Positions 22,300 through 30,496 of a stretch of 37,960 nucleotides of DNA are shown here, one piece after another. The DNA is from Oscillospiraceae bacterium (GTDB lineage Bacteria > Bacillota > Clostridia > Oscillospirales > Ruminococcaceae): positions 1 to 37,960 of the forward strand of contig JAJQIF010000007.1 of assembly GCA_021199355.1 (NCBI GenBank). Reading direction: 5' to 3'. Positions within the stretch are counted from its first letter, which is position 1. The number at the start of each line of letters is the position of its first letter. The notes under the pieces were generated by a model, which saw only the letters and a list, made by a program, of their open reading frames with translations, searched no databases and was not told the origin of the DNA. Both the position numbers and the translations under genes were made by a program.

Positions 22300-22335
22300 C
22301 AGTCGAAAGACAATACCCTAAGGAGGATTAATTTT

Positions 22336-22899
22336 ATGAGAAGAGACATAAAGACAACCGAGGCTATTTTCCCGATGCCGGTGCTGATGATTGCTACTTA
22401 CAATGAGGATGGCAGTATTGACGTTATGAACGCCGCTTGGGGAACGATGCTCGAAAGGGACTATATTATTCTGAATCTCACGGAGACCCATAAAACCGTT
22501 CAGAACATCAAGGCAAGAAAAGCTTTTACCGTAAGCATTGCCGACAGTAAGCATGTTGTCGAGGCGGACTACTTTGGTGTGGTTTCGGGAAACAAGGTTC
22601 CCGACAAATTTGCAAAAAGCGGTTTGACCGCCAAAAAGTCGGAGAGGGTTGACGCTCCCATCATCAACGAGTTCCCACTTTGCATGGAGTGCGAGTTTAT
22701 CGAGTATCAGGACGACCAGTACGGCTGTGGGGTTATCGGCAAAATTGTGAACACCACAGCGGATGAGGCGGTTCTGACTGACGGAAAGGTTGATATCGAA
22801 AAGGTTTCAGCGATTGCGTTTGATCCGTATACTCACGGGTACTATAAAGTAACCGAGAGGGTCGGAGAGGCGTTCAAGGATGGAATGAAGTTAAAGTAA
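22336..22899 (+). CDS. Flavin reductase-like, FMN-binding split-barrel protein
   Basis: A 187-residue protein of the flavin reductase-like split-barrel family. Typical parts are the start AIFPMPVLMIATYNEDGSIDVMNAAW, here recognised as FPMPVLMIATYN and NAAWG, then LNLTETHKTVQNI, FTVSIAD and DYFGVVSGNKVPDKF. The C-terminal half has PLCMECEFIE and GVIGKIVN. These proteins bind FMN and in some cases reduce it with NAD(P)H. The ATG at 22336 has AGGAGG 9 bases upstream; upstream in-frame codons lack a binding site. It is divergent from the nicotinamidase-like gene, and a double hairpin terminator follows. Confidence 0.88.
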   Translation: MRRDIKTTEAIFPMPVLMIATYNEDGSIDVMNAAWGTMLERDYIILNLTETHKTVQNIKARKAFTVSIADSKHVVEADYFGVVSGNKVPDKFAKSGLTAKKSERVDAPIINEFPLCMECEFIEYQDDQYGCGVIGKIVNTTADEAVLTDGKVDIEKVSAIAFDPYTHGYYKVTERVGEAFKDGMKLK

Positions 22900-22965
22900 A
22901 GATGGATTCTGAACCCACGCAGCGCCTTCGGCGTGGCATGGGTGCTCACCCTCACAACATCCATC

Positions 22966-23003
22966 AAAAATAACTACCCCCAGTTTTGGGGGTAGTTATT
23001 TTT
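22966..23003. terminator. Perfect 16-bp bidirectional terminator
   Basis: AAAAATAACTACCCCC (22966-22981), loop AGTTTT, and the exact complement (22988-23003). A and T runs at both ends let it act in both directions. It ends the flavin reductase mRNA and the tRNA-Ser transcript, and its last base is also the end of the tRNA CCA. Confidence 0.93.
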
Positions 23004-23095
23004 GGCGGAGAAGGAGGGATTCGAACCCTCGATGAGCTATCAACCCATACACGAGTTCCAGTCGTGCGCCATAAACCGGGCTAGGCGACTTCTCC
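23003..23095 (-). tRNA. tRNA-Ser (anticodon GGA)
   Basis: 93 nt on the minus strand with encoded CCA. The acceptor GGAGAAG (23095-23089) pairs with CTTCTCC (23013-23007). The anticodon arm is CACGA-CTGGAAC-TCGTG, giving anticodon GGA for UCC/UCU. It has the long variable arm of serine tRNAs and a T arm with GGTTCGAATCC. It decodes serine. Confidence 0.96.
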
Positions 23096-23132
23096 ATAAC
23101 ACTGATTTACTCGTTCTCAATCGAACTACGAT

Positions 23133-23161
23133 ATTATACGCTATTTTTTGGGTGTTGTCAA
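23133..23161 (-). promoter_or_regulatory. Promoter of tRNA-Ser
   Basis: On the minus strand: TTGACA (23161-23156), 17-base spacer, TATAAT (23138-23133), a full consensus about 40 bases before the tRNA. Confidence 0.9.
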
Positions 23162-23241
23162 GCCCTTTTTCACAAATTTATTCGGTTTTGCTCCCGAAGT
23201 CCCGAAAAGCGGACTGAGGGGGATTTTTTTGAATTTTGGGG

Positions 23242-23269
23242 TTGACAAATCGAATTTCCGGAGTATCAT
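23242..23269 (+). promoter_or_regulatory. Candidate promoter of the phage-derived block
   Basis: TTGACA (23242-23247), 16-base spacer, TATCAT (23264-23269). It is the only good promoter seen before the terminase genes, so the whole block could be one transcript from here. The start would be near 23276. Confidence 0.65.
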
Positions 23270-23405
23270 TAGATTCAGAACAAAAGTTCAGAACAAAGTT
23301 TCTGCGGTGGCGGAGCTCCGATACACGGAAAAGCCACCGTAAAGAACAAAGCCGCCCCTGAGGACGACTTTGTTTCAAAGATTGGAAAAGAAAAAAGGAG
23401 AAATA
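23270..23405 (+). promoter_or_regulatory. Structured leader of the phage-derived block
   Basis: It holds a direct repeat, TTCAGAACAAA (about 23274 and 23288), a stem CGGTGGC...GCCACCG (about 23305-23340) enclosing a GGAGCTCC palindrome, and ACAAAG...CTTTGT (about 23345-23373). No gene is visible in it. Such stems could be attenuation or RNA-stability elements. Confidence 0.4.
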
Positions 23406-23410
23406 AAAAT

Positions 23411-23515
23411 ATGAATGTTATCAAAAACACACAACTGTATTATAGCAAGCTTTCTCCGATTTGTCAAGCACTTTTTTCAGGAAAATATGAAATTCGGAGG
23501 GATGAATTTGGATAG
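23411..23515 (+). CDS. 34-residue ORF in front of the TerS-like gene
   Basis: ATG 23411 preceded by AAAAGGAG at slightly long spacing. The product is MNVIKNTQLYYSKLSPICQA, then a short charged end, ending at 23515. I do not recognise it. It overlaps the start of the TerS-like gene in another frame, so it could serve to couple translation. It may also be a remnant of a longer phage gene lost by deletion. Confidence 0.35.
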   Translation: MNVIKNTQLYYSKLSPICQALFSGKYEIRRDEFG

Positions 23516-23753
23516 GTGGGATATCAGCAATTCCAACAGGCTCATGGCGAGCGAAATTATAGAAAAGTGCCTTGAGATTCTGAACGACGAGGAGAAATTG
23601 CAGAGCGCAAGCGTCTCTCAGCTCACCGGCGCGATTTCGTCTCTGTCGGACAACTTCCTCGGAGAAAATGACAGCGCCGCCCGGACGGACGACCCTCTGA
23701 GCAAGAGCATTTTTGAGCTTGAGAAGGACCTCAGGAGCGACAAGCCGCAGTAA
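23508..23753 (+). CDS. Small terminase-like protein, short form
   Basis: About 81 residues. A TTG start at 23508 is favoured because GGAGG (23495-23500 region) lies about 7 bases before it; an ATG at 23502 sits right on that binding site. The segment NRLMASEIIEKCLEILNDEE, then SVSQLTGAISSLSDNF, resembles the oligomerisation part of phage small terminases, in front of a large terminase. The N-terminal helix-turn-helix that recognises pac/cos DNA is not present. Either the DNA-recognition part was lost or this is a different kind of adaptor. Location 12 bases before the terL start is the best argument. Confidence 0.5.
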   Translation: MDRWDISNSNRLMASEIIEKCLEILNDEEKLQSASVSQLTGAISSLSDNFLGENDSAARTDDPLSKSIFELEKDLRSDKPQ

Positions 23754-23765
23754 GGGGGTGAGGGG

Positions 23766-24986
23766 ATGCTCAGTGAGAAGCAGAAAAAGATTTTTGCGTT
23801 TGCCGAATCGGATTATGACGCTCTCATCTGCGACGGCGCAATTCGTTCCGGAAAAACCTCAATGATGACGGTCGCGTTCGTCGACTGGGCGATGGCGAAC
23901 TTCTCGGGTCAGCGGTTCGGAATCTGCGGGAAGACAGCCGACGGCGCAGTCAAGAACATTATCCTGCCGTTCATGTCGATGAGCTATCCCGCAAAGAAGT
24001 ACCGAATCAGGTGGAAGCCTTCAAGTAAAGTGATGGAGGTCTCAAACGGTAGCACAAGAAACCTTTTCGAGGTCTTCGGCGGCAAGGACGAATCGAGCTT
24101 TATGCTGATTCAGGGAAGAACCTTTGCGGGAGCTCTTATCGACGAGGTTGCGCTGATGCCGAAGTCGTTCGTTTCGCAGGCAGTGGCAAGATGCTCGGTC
24201 GAGGGCTCGAAGCTGTGGTTCAGCTGTAACCCCGAGTCGCCCGAGCACTGGTTCTATCGGGAGTGGATTCTGAAAGCCGACGAGCGCAACGTCCTCTATC
24301 TGCATTTTAAGCTTGAGGACAATCCGTCTCTTTCGAAACGCATTATAGAGCGCTACAAGAGCTACTACTCGGGCGCCTTCTATGAGAGATACATCGAGGG
24401 CAGATGGGTTCTGGCGGAGGGGCTGGTCTACGAGATGTGTGAAGAATACTTCACAGATGAGGTCCCGATGTGCGGAGAATATTACATTTCCTGCGACTAT
24501 GGGACGATGAATCCCTGCTCGATGGGGCTGTGGTGCCTGAAGGACGGCGTCGCCACGAGGATTTCGGAATATTACTACGACGGCAGAGCCGAGAAGAAGC
24601 AGTTGACGGATGAAGATTACTATCTGGCACTTGAGGCTCTGGCGGGGGATTTGCCGGTTCGGTATGTCATCGTCGACCCGTCGGCGTCAAGCTTTATAAC
24701 TCTGATTCGCAAGCGTGGGCGGTTCAGAGTGAAGAAAGCGGACAACGACGTGATGAACGGCATCCGTCTGACTGCCGGGTTCCTGAAATCCGGCAAGCTG
24801 AAAATCCACAGAAGCTGTAAAAACGCTATTCGGGAGTTTTCGCTCTACCGTTGGGACGACAAGGCGGGAAACGACAAGGTAGTGAAGGAATTCGACCACG
24901 CGATGGACGAGATAAGATACTTCTCGTCGACAATACTCGCAAAGAAAAGAAACGAGCAGGAGCCGACACGGCTTGCACTGCTCTGA
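23766..24986 (+). CDS. terL: Phage terminase large subunit (PBSX type)
   Basis: A 406-residue DNA-packaging motor. The ATPase half has Walker A CDGAIRSGKTSMM and Walker B GALIDEVALM, followed by a coupling motif in LWFSCNPESPEHWF. The nuclease half has YISCDYGTMNP, YVIVDPSAS and FDHAMDEIRYF, the expected acidic metal ligands. All key motifs are intact and the length is normal for the PBSX-type family. It drives DNA into the procapsid through the portal and cuts it. The ATG at 23766 follows GGGGGTGAGG. Its integrity inside an otherwise reduced phage block argues for selection on packaging. Confidence 0.92.
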   Translation: MLSEKQKKIFAFAESDYDALICDGAIRSGKTSMMTVAFVDWAMANFSGQRFGICGKTADGAVKNIILPFMSMSYPAKKYRIRWKPSSKVMEVSNGSTRNLFEVFGGKDESSFMLIQGRTFAGALIDEVALMPKSFVSQAVARCSVEGSKLWFSCNPESPEHWFYREWILKADERNVLYLHFKLEDNPSLSKRIIERYKSYYSGAFYERYIEGRWVLAEGLVYEMCEEYFTDEVPMCGEYYISCDYGTMNPCSMGLWCLKDGVATRISEYYYDGRAEKKQLTDEDYYLALEALAGDLPVRYVIVDPSASSFITLIRKRGRFRVKKADNDVMNGIRLTAGFLKSGKLKIHRSCKNAIREFSLYRWDDKAGNDKVVKEFDHAMDEIRYFSSTILAKKRNEQEPTRLALL

Positions 24987-25008
24987 AAAGAAAGGGAGAT
25001 TTATTTAA

Positions 25009-26298
25009 GTGTACACATATCAGGACTTGGAGAAGGCAAAGAAGGGTGAAAAAGAGCTCAAAGAGTTTTTATTGGGCGCGGTTGCGGACTATAAGACCTC
25101 GAAGACCTACCGCGACACCCTCGACGCTCTTGCCTATTGGCGGAACGAAAACCCGACCATCACGAAGTACCGGAAGCTTCTCTATACCGTTTCGGGAAGA
25201 GCCGTGCCGGACAACTACTCGGCGAACTACCGCCTTGCTTCTAACGTCTATTTCAGGTTCGTCACTCAGACGGTGCAGTATCTTCTTGGGTACGGTGCCC
25301 GATTTGAGGGCGAAGGGACGAAGAAGCTATTGGGTGGCGACAGCTTCGACCATTCGCTTCAGGAGGCACTCACGGACGCCCTGAACGGCGGCGTTTCGTA
25401 TGGATTTATGAACAGCGACCGGATCGAGGTTTTCGGAGCGCAGGAATTTGTGCCGCTGTATGACGAGGAGACGGGCGAGCTGAAAGCCGGAATCCGCTTC
25501 TGGCAGTTGGACATTGACAAGCCGCTCAGGCTCACACTCTATGAGCTTGACGGCTACACCGAGTATATCAGGCGCAGGGGCGAGGAGCTCGGCGAGATGA
25601 AGCCGAAGAGGGCTTACAAGCAGGTTGTCGTGAAATCGGATTACATGGACGAAGTCGTGACAAGCGAGAACTATCCGAAGCTTCCGATAGTCCCGCTTTA
25701 CTCCCCGAGAAAGCAGTCGGGGATTGTTGGACTGCGTCGGCAGATTGACTGCTACGACCTCATCGAATCGGGCTTTGCAAACGACATTGACGACGCGTCT
25801 ATGATTTACTGGACGATTTCGAACGCAGGCGGCATGGACGACATCGACCTTGCACGCTTCGTCGAGCACATGAAGACTGTCAAGGCGGCGGTCATCGAGG
25901 ACGACGGCGCACAAGCCGAATCTCACACAACCGAGGTTCCCTATGCCAGCAGGGAAGCGATGCTCACAAGGCTCGAAAACGAGATGTATCGCGACTTCAT
26001 GGTCTTGAACCTTGACATGGTTTCGGGCGGCGCTTCGACCGCAACGGCGATAAAGGCGGCTTATGAGCCGATGAACCTCTATTCGAACATGCTCGAGTAT
26101 TCGGTTCTCAAGTTTATCCACGGGCTCTTGGAGCTTCTTGGAATCGAGGACACCTGCACGTTCAAGAGAGACACCATAGTCAACGAATACGAAAAGGCGC
26201 AGACTGAAAGAGAAAGAGTCGAGACGGCACTTCTTCTGAGAGGGCTCTTCGACGACGAAACAATCAAGGCACTATGTGCGGAAGCACTGGGCATATAA
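25009..26298 (+). CDS. Phage portal protein (SPP1 gp6-like)
   Basis: A 429-residue protein with a GTG start at 25009, AAAGGGAG upstream. Features of SPP1-type portals: YWRNENPTITKYRK near the N-terminus, VYFRFVTQTVQYLLGYG, the crown/wing region LTLYELDGYTEYIRRR, IVPLYSPRKQSGIVGLRRQID, and the tunnel helix region DFMVLNLDMVSGGASTATAI. It forms the dodecameric ring at one capsid vertex through which DNA passes. It follows terL directly, the standard order. Confidence 0.87.
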   Translation: MYTYQDLEKAKKGEKELKEFLLGAVADYKTSKTYRDTLDALAYWRNENPTITKYRKLLYTVSGRAVPDNYSANYRLASNVYFRFVTQTVQYLLGYGARFEGEGTKKLLGGDSFDHSLQEALTDALNGGVSYGFMNSDRIEVFGAQEFVPLYDEETGELKAGIRFWQLDIDKPLRLTLYELDGYTEYIRRRGEELGEMKPKRAYKQVVVKSDYMDEVVTSENYPKLPIVPLYSPRKQSGIVGLRRQIDCYDLIESGFANDIDDASMIYWTISNAGGMDDIDLARFVEHMKTVKAAVIEDDGAQAESHTTEVPYASREAMLTRLENEMYRDFMVLNLDMVSGGASTATAIKAAYEPMNLYSNMLEYSVLKFIHGLLELLGIEDTCTFKRDTIVNEYEKAQTERERVETALLLRGLFDDETIKALCAEALGI

Positions 26299-26336
26299 AT
26301 TGTGTAGAAGAAGTTACACGAGAAAGGAAAGAAAAA

Positions 26337-26921
26337 ATGGCATTGACAAGAAAGATGCTCAGAGAAATGGGCATTACGGATGAAAATGCGGACGCGATTT
26401 TCAAGGCTCACTGGGAGACGGTCGAGGCTCTTAAGGGCTACAAAGCCGAGGTTGAGAGGCTGACAGGTCTGACGGGCGAGCTCGATAACGCGAAGAGCAG
26501 TCTTGACGACTATCGGGAGAAATACGAGAATCTTGAAAAAGAGTATCAAGCATTCAGGGAGGAGCTTTCGAAGGAGAAGGCAGTGCAGGCTAAGAAGCAG
26601 GCAGTGACGGAAATGTTAAGAGTACTTCACATCCCGGAGGAATGTGTGAACCCTATTTTACATGTTACGGATTTCGACCGCATCGAGCTTGACGCAGATG
26701 GCAGGCTTTCGGACGAGGAAGCCGTCAAGGACTCGATACTCCGGCTCTGGTCGGGATTTATCCCGAAGAGATACCTCTTGGGAGCCGAAACGGCGAATCC
26801 GCCCCGCAATTCATCCGACAAAGGCTACTCGAGGGACGACATAAGAAGGATGTCCCCGAGGGAAATCAACGAAAACTACCCGGCGATCAAGCAATCGCTG
26901 AGGGTAAACGATTACGATTAA
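26337..26921 (+). CDS. Phage scaffolding protein (GP20-like)
   Basis: A 194-residue, highly charged protein with a long coiled coil (about 38-90: EALKGYKAEVERLTG, LDDYREKYENLEKEYQAF). It lies between portal and capsid genes, where the internal scaffold that shapes the procapsid is encoded. The ATG at 26337 has AGAAAGGAAAG upstream. The start MALTRKMLREMGIT resembles GP20-type minor structural/scaffold proteins of Firmicute phages. Function is known from the family; exact role here is inferred from position and coiled coil. Confidence 0.75.
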   Translation: MALTRKMLREMGITDENADAIFKAHWETVEALKGYKAEVERLTGLTGELDNAKSSLDDYREKYENLEKEYQAFREELSKEKAVQAKKQAVTEMLRVLHIPEECVNPILHVTDFDRIELDADGRLSDEEAVKDSILRLWSGFIPKRYLLGAETANPPRNSSDKGYSRDDIRRMSPREINENYPAIKQSLRVNDYD

Positions 26922-26942
26922 CAAAAAGAAAGGAAAAAATTT

Positions 26943-27782
26943 ATGGCAATATCTACATTCATTCCCGAGCTCTGGAGCGCAAGACTCCTCAATGCTCTTG
27001 ACAAGGTTCACGTCGCGGCTTCCCTCGTAAACAGAGATTACGAAGGAGAAATCAAGCAGTGCGGCTCTGCCGTCCACATCAACAGTATCGGAAACATCAC
27101 CGTTTCCGATTACGAAGCCGACTCCGAAATCGGCGACCCCGAAAGCCTCTCCGTCTCCGACAGCATGCTCGAAATCGACAATGCGAAGTATTTCAACTTC
27201 CAGATTGATGACGTTGAGCAGGCACAGGCGGCGGGAAACATCATGGACAAGGCTATGGAGAGAAGCGCCTACGCCCTGAACGACGCGGCGGATGCCTATA
27301 TCCTCGAGACCTTGGTGAACGGCGCAGATGACGCAAACGTCATCGGCTCGGACACACCCATCGCTCTCACTGCCGACAACGTCTATGGCTACATCGTTCA
27401 GCTTCGACTAATCCTCGACAAGAACAACGTCCCTCACGAGGGCAGAAGCATCGTTCTGCCGCCCGACGTCTATGCGCTTCTGTTGCAGGATTCGAGGTTC
27501 ACCGGCTCCGGCAATATGGGCGAGGAGACCACAAGAAGCGGCTTCATCGGAAGAATCGCAGGCTTTGACATCTATGAGTCGAACAACTGCTATTCCGACG
27601 GCGAGTGCTACAAGGTCACGGCACAGGTTCCTTCGGCTTGCACCTATGCGGAGCAGGTCCTTGAGACCACCGCTTATCGCCCCGAAAAGCGCTTTGCCGA
27701 CGCTGTCAAGGGTCTTCACGTCTACGGCGCAAAGGTCACCGACCCGACAGCTATCGCCGTGCTCGTCTGCACCGTAGCCTAA
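26943..27782 (+). CDS. Phage major capsid protein
   Basis: A 279-residue protein starting MAISTFIPELWSARLL, followed by VAASLVNRDYEGEIKQCGSAVHI. It has the pattern of Firmicute phage coat proteins of the HK97 fold (P22 coat-like group), with a later VPHEGRSIVLPPDVYALL and a C-terminal jelly of small residues. The start codon ATG 26943 follows AAAGAAAGG. The codon set (AAG, GAC, GGC, ATC) is optimised as in other abundant proteins. It forms the icosahedral shell. No protease gene is present, which fits a capsid that is not cleaved. Confidence 0.8.
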   Translation: MAISTFIPELWSARLLNALDKVHVAASLVNRDYEGEIKQCGSAVHINSIGNITVSDYEADSEIGDPESLSVSDSMLEIDNAKYFNFQIDDVEQAQAAGNIMDKAMERSAYALNDAADAYILETLVNGADDANVIGSDTPIALTADNVYGYIVQLRLILDKNNVPHEGRSIVLPPDVYALLLQDSRFTGSGNMGEETTRSGFIGRIAGFDIYESNNCYSDGECYKVTAQVPSACTYAEQVLETTAYRPEKRFADAVKGLHVYGAKVTDPTAIAVLVCTVA

Positions 27783-27851
27783 AACCGGCAGAATGGGATG
27801 GGGAGATTTCTCCCCGTCCCGAAAGGGAATTAAGAAAGGAAAGAAAAAAGA

Positions 27852-28250
27852 ATGATTGAAGCTGTTTGCAGGCACATAAGAAACTATTTTATATCCTCCG
27901 TTCATGCGGGGAAGTTCACAATCTCGGGCGGCGCGCTTACGAACGCCGACTTTATGCGAGACGGCTACTATCTCATCTGGGGAAGCGAATATAACGACGG
28001 CGTGCATCTCTATCCCGACGACACGCTCAAGGACGAGGAGTTTTCCGGGGACATCGCACTTATGAATCCTCCCGAGGAATTCCTTACGATATGCTCGGAG
28101 ATTTCGGATTATATGGCTTCGGATATGGCGTCCCCGTCGCCCTATAAAAAAGAGAGCTTCGGCGGCTATTCCTATGAGCTCGAGGGCGGCGATTCGGCTT
28201 CGTGGCAGAAGGTATTCGGCTCGAGGCTCAACCAATGGAGGAAGCTGTAA
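27852..28250 (+). CDS. Probable head-completion or connector protein
   Basis: A 132-residue protein, MIEAVCRHIRNYFISSVHAG at the start, in the position where head-tail connectors are encoded (directly after capsid). The stretch FTISGGALTNADFMRDGYYLIWGSEYNDGV suggests a beta-rich fold. I do not recognise a specific family. The stop codon overlaps the next start (TAATG), so translation is coupled. Confidence 0.6.
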   Translation: MIEAVCRHIRNYFISSVHAGKFTISGGALTNADFMRDGYYLIWGSEYNDGVHLYPDDTLKDEEFSGDIALMNPPEEFLTICSEISDYMASDMASPSPYKKESFGGYSYELEGGDSASWQKVFGSRLNQWRKL

Positions 28251-28933
28251 TGAGCCTTGTTGAAATCTTTTCGGAGGAATTTTCGAAGCTCACGGTGACC
28301 GGGGAAGGGCTTACCGAGGGCGAGACCTTCACGGGCGCCCTGATTCTTGACAGCTCCTCGGAGGAGGACTCGAAGCTCGTAAGAAAGTACACCCTGACCG
28401 TTTCGCCCGATGTCGACCTGAGCTATGGCGACGTTTTCAAGAGGCTATCGGACGGCTCGGCGTTTCAGATTACCGGAGAAGACACCGGGGAGTCGCCCGA
28501 TATGGCGACCTTCTCCTTCCGGCAGTTTTCCGCCGAGGACTACGACGGCTCGACCACCGTTTCCGGCTCGCTTACAATCACCGACGGGACTTCTACCGTT
28601 GTACTGCCGCTCGGAACGGATTACACTATCCAGAAAAAGCGAATCGGGAGCACCGCCACTGCTTCCGACGGCACAACCGTGCTTGACGTTATCGGGCAGA
28701 AGGTCACCCTCGATGCAGGTGACATAAAGCTTACAAGAGCTACGCTTGAAGTGCTTATATCTATGATTCAAGCTTCGCCGTTCTTAAGCGTGACATATCC
28801 CGACGCCTCGGGGAGCGTCACCGCAGATTTTCTCTTCGACATTCCGAAGATTAAGGCTTGTGAGTTCGACGACGAAGGCGTCAGCGAGTGGTACGCGGTA
28901 AGTATAACCGCCACGGGAAAGGAAGTGGAGTGA
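28250..28933 (+). CDS. Phage structural protein, probable neck or tail component
   Basis: A 227-residue protein. The first about 100 residues (MSLVEIFSEEFSKLTVTGEG, FSFRQFSAED) and the second half (GSLTITDGTSTVVLPLGTDY, DGTTVLDVIGQKVTLDAGDI) look like two beta-rich modules. The second resembles small tail proteins of Firmicute siphophages. Ser/Thr/Asp-rich loops are typical of virion surface proteins. The exact role is uncertain. The ATG at 28250 overlaps the previous stop, and the next gene starts directly after its stop. Confidence 0.55.
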   Translation: MSLVEIFSEEFSKLTVTGEGLTEGETFTGALILDSSSEEDSKLVRKYTLTVSPDVDLSYGDVFKRLSDGSAFQITGEDTGESPDMATFSFRQFSAEDYDGSTTVSGSLTITDGTSTVVLPLGTDYTIQKKRIGSTATASDGTTVLDVIGQKVTLDAGDIKLTRATLEVLISMIQASPFLSVTYPDASGSVTADFLFDIPKIKACEFDDEGVSEWYAVSITATGKEVE

Positions 28934-29977
28934 ATGCAGACTCACACGAGCGATTTTAACCCCGACAGCGAGCTAAGAAAAGTCGGGATAAAGATAGCCT
29001 TCTTAGGTGACTATGAGGGCATGGAGCTCGGCACCGGTGACATAATCAGCCTTGAGCTCACCGAAGGGCTCGACATCACCGGCGAGAGCTTCCCGTCGCG
29101 GTCACTTAAGCTCACGGCGATTGACAGCCTCGGGCTCTCGTTTGCCTCGCAGGAAAAAGACTATGTCGGGGCACGGTTCGAAGTTTTGATTGGAATCAAC
29201 GACGAATACGTCAGCGCCGGGAAATACTATATCGACAAGATTGACACGCCCGATTTGGGCTTGACAGTCAGCATCGAGGCGTCCGACAGGGTCGCAACCT
29301 ATATGGAGAAGTACATGACGGGGCTTTACACAAGCTCGGCGGTCAGCATGGCAACGCTCATGAATGCTCCGTCGGGAGCGCTTGCGGGGCTCGACCTCTA
29401 CTGTGACGACGCCACTCTTGAGGCAACCGTCTATCCGAACATGCTCACAACCGTCGATTCGCAGAGGGACTGCCTTCTGAAGCTTGCGCAAGCCGCCGGG
29501 ATGGCTTCCGTCTGGGTCGACAGAGCGGGGACGGCTCACTTCGAAAACCTTGCGGGAAGAAGCGGCTATTCTGCGGAAATAGCTTCGGGGAGCATACTCG
29601 GGTATTCGGGTCTTAAGCTCGGAAGTCACACCGACTATGTCGAGGTCACCGGTGAGAACGAAGGAAGCTCGTTCGGAGCATCGTGGGGAACCTATACGAG
29701 GGGATGTCTGGCGGAGTTCTTAGACAACGATTTCGTCGACAGCTCGTTTGCCCTGATTGTCGCGTGGAGATACTACGAGGCGAAGAATCAGCGCTTTGAG
29801 CTCACTTTAGAGACAAGATGCAACCCGGTCTTAGAGCCCGGGGACAGGGTGCTTGTCCGCAAGCCCGACGGAAGCACGATGGGGGAGTTCACCCTTGCGT
29901 CGCAGAAGATATATTTTGATTCGAATGGGCTTTCGGCGAAGCTCACGCTCTATGCGGCAAGCCCGACGGACAGCTAA
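28934..29977 (+). CDS. Phage tail-hub or baseplate-like protein
   Basis: A 347-residue protein with beta-rich composition: IISLELTEGLDITGESFPSR, YVGARFEVLIGINDEYVSAG, YYIDKIDTPDLGLTVSIEAS. It also has a C-terminal barrel with VLEPGDRVLVRKPDG. The latter and the ITGESFPSRSLKLTAID style resemble tail-hub (baseplate, gp37-like/late control D-like) proteins of siphophages. There is no tape-measure gene next to it. The ATG at 28934 directly follows the previous stop. It could be a hub acting without a long tail, or a receptor-contact protein. Confidence 0.55.
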   Translation: MQTHTSDFNPDSELRKVGIKIAFLGDYEGMELGTGDIISLELTEGLDITGESFPSRSLKLTAIDSLGLSFASQEKDYVGARFEVLIGINDEYVSAGKYYIDKIDTPDLGLTVSIEASDRVATYMEKYMTGLYTSSAVSMATLMNAPSGALAGLDLYCDDATLEATVYPNMLTTVDSQRDCLLKLAQAAGMASVWVDRAGTAHFENLAGRSGYSAEIASGSILGYSGLKLGSHTDYVEVTGENEGSSFGASWGTYTRGCLAEFLDNDFVDSSFALIVAWRYYEAKNQRFELTLETRCNPVLEPGDRVLVRKPDGSTMGEFTLASQKIYFDSNGLSAKLTLYAASPTDS

Positions 29978-29987
29978 GGAGGCAGAA

Positions 29988-30248
29988 ATGGCTGACATGA
30001 TAATCAAAACGGCATCGGTAATCTCTGCGCTGACCGTGGCTTCGGGATTTGCCGTGTCGATAGTGAAGTGGTATTTGGGACAGAAGAAGCAGGCGGCGGA
30101 AATTCTCAGAATCAAGGAAGAGAACACTCTTATATGCTTCGCACTCTCGGCTTGCCTCGACGGATTGGGACAGCTCGGCGCCAATCACGCCGTCACAACC
30201 GCCAAGGACAAGCTTGACAAATACCTCAACCAACAGGCTCATAGGTGA
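29988..30248 (+). CDS. Small membrane protein, holin-like (first of pair)
   Basis: An 86-residue protein with one clear hydrophobic segment (about 5-30, MIIKTASVISALTVASGFAV), then a charged helix QKKQAAEILRIKEEN and a second weaker segment. The ATG at 29988 has AAGGAGG upstream; the stop overlaps the next ATG (ATGA). Position before a second membrane protein and a lysozyme suggests a holin or antiholin. Confidence 0.6.
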   Translation: MADMIIKTASVISALTVASGFAVSIVKWYLGQKKQAAEILRIKEENTLICFALSACLDGLGQLGANHAVTTAKDKLDKYLNQQAHR

Positions 30249-30496
30249 TGAAAAAGACAGACAAAAAGCCTCTCGGGACGACAGACAAAATCTTAATCAT
30301 TCTCGGAGGCTTCATGGGACTATTCACAATAGCGATGATTGTGACATTTTATATAAAAGACGCCGTGCCGGACACCCTCATCACCTGCGTTATGGGTTGC
30401 AGTGGAGTCGAGGGAGTCCTCACGGCGGCGATAACTATTTCGAAACAAATTACAGGCAAGAAAGATAATACGGAAGAACAGGAGGAATATAAATGA
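30248..30496 (+). CDS. Phage holin-like membrane protein
   Basis: An 82-residue protein with two hydrophobic segments (about 15-38 and 45-67) and a charged C-terminus (KKDNTEEQEEYK). This is the usual layout of class II holins, which open the membrane for the endolysin. It starts at the stop of the previous gene and ends overlapping the lysozyme start (ATGA). The four-base overlaps on both sides show one translational unit. Confidence 0.7.
   Translation: MKKTDKKPLGTTDKILIILGGFMGLFTIAMIVTFYIKDAVPDTLITCVMGCSGVEGVLTAAITISKQITGKKDNTEEQEEYK

Noticed and set aside
23003-23095. tRNA-Ser as the integration site of the phage block
   Set aside because: I looked for a second copy of the tRNA 3' end (GGTTCGAATCCC...) up to the type I locus and found none; no integrase is present.
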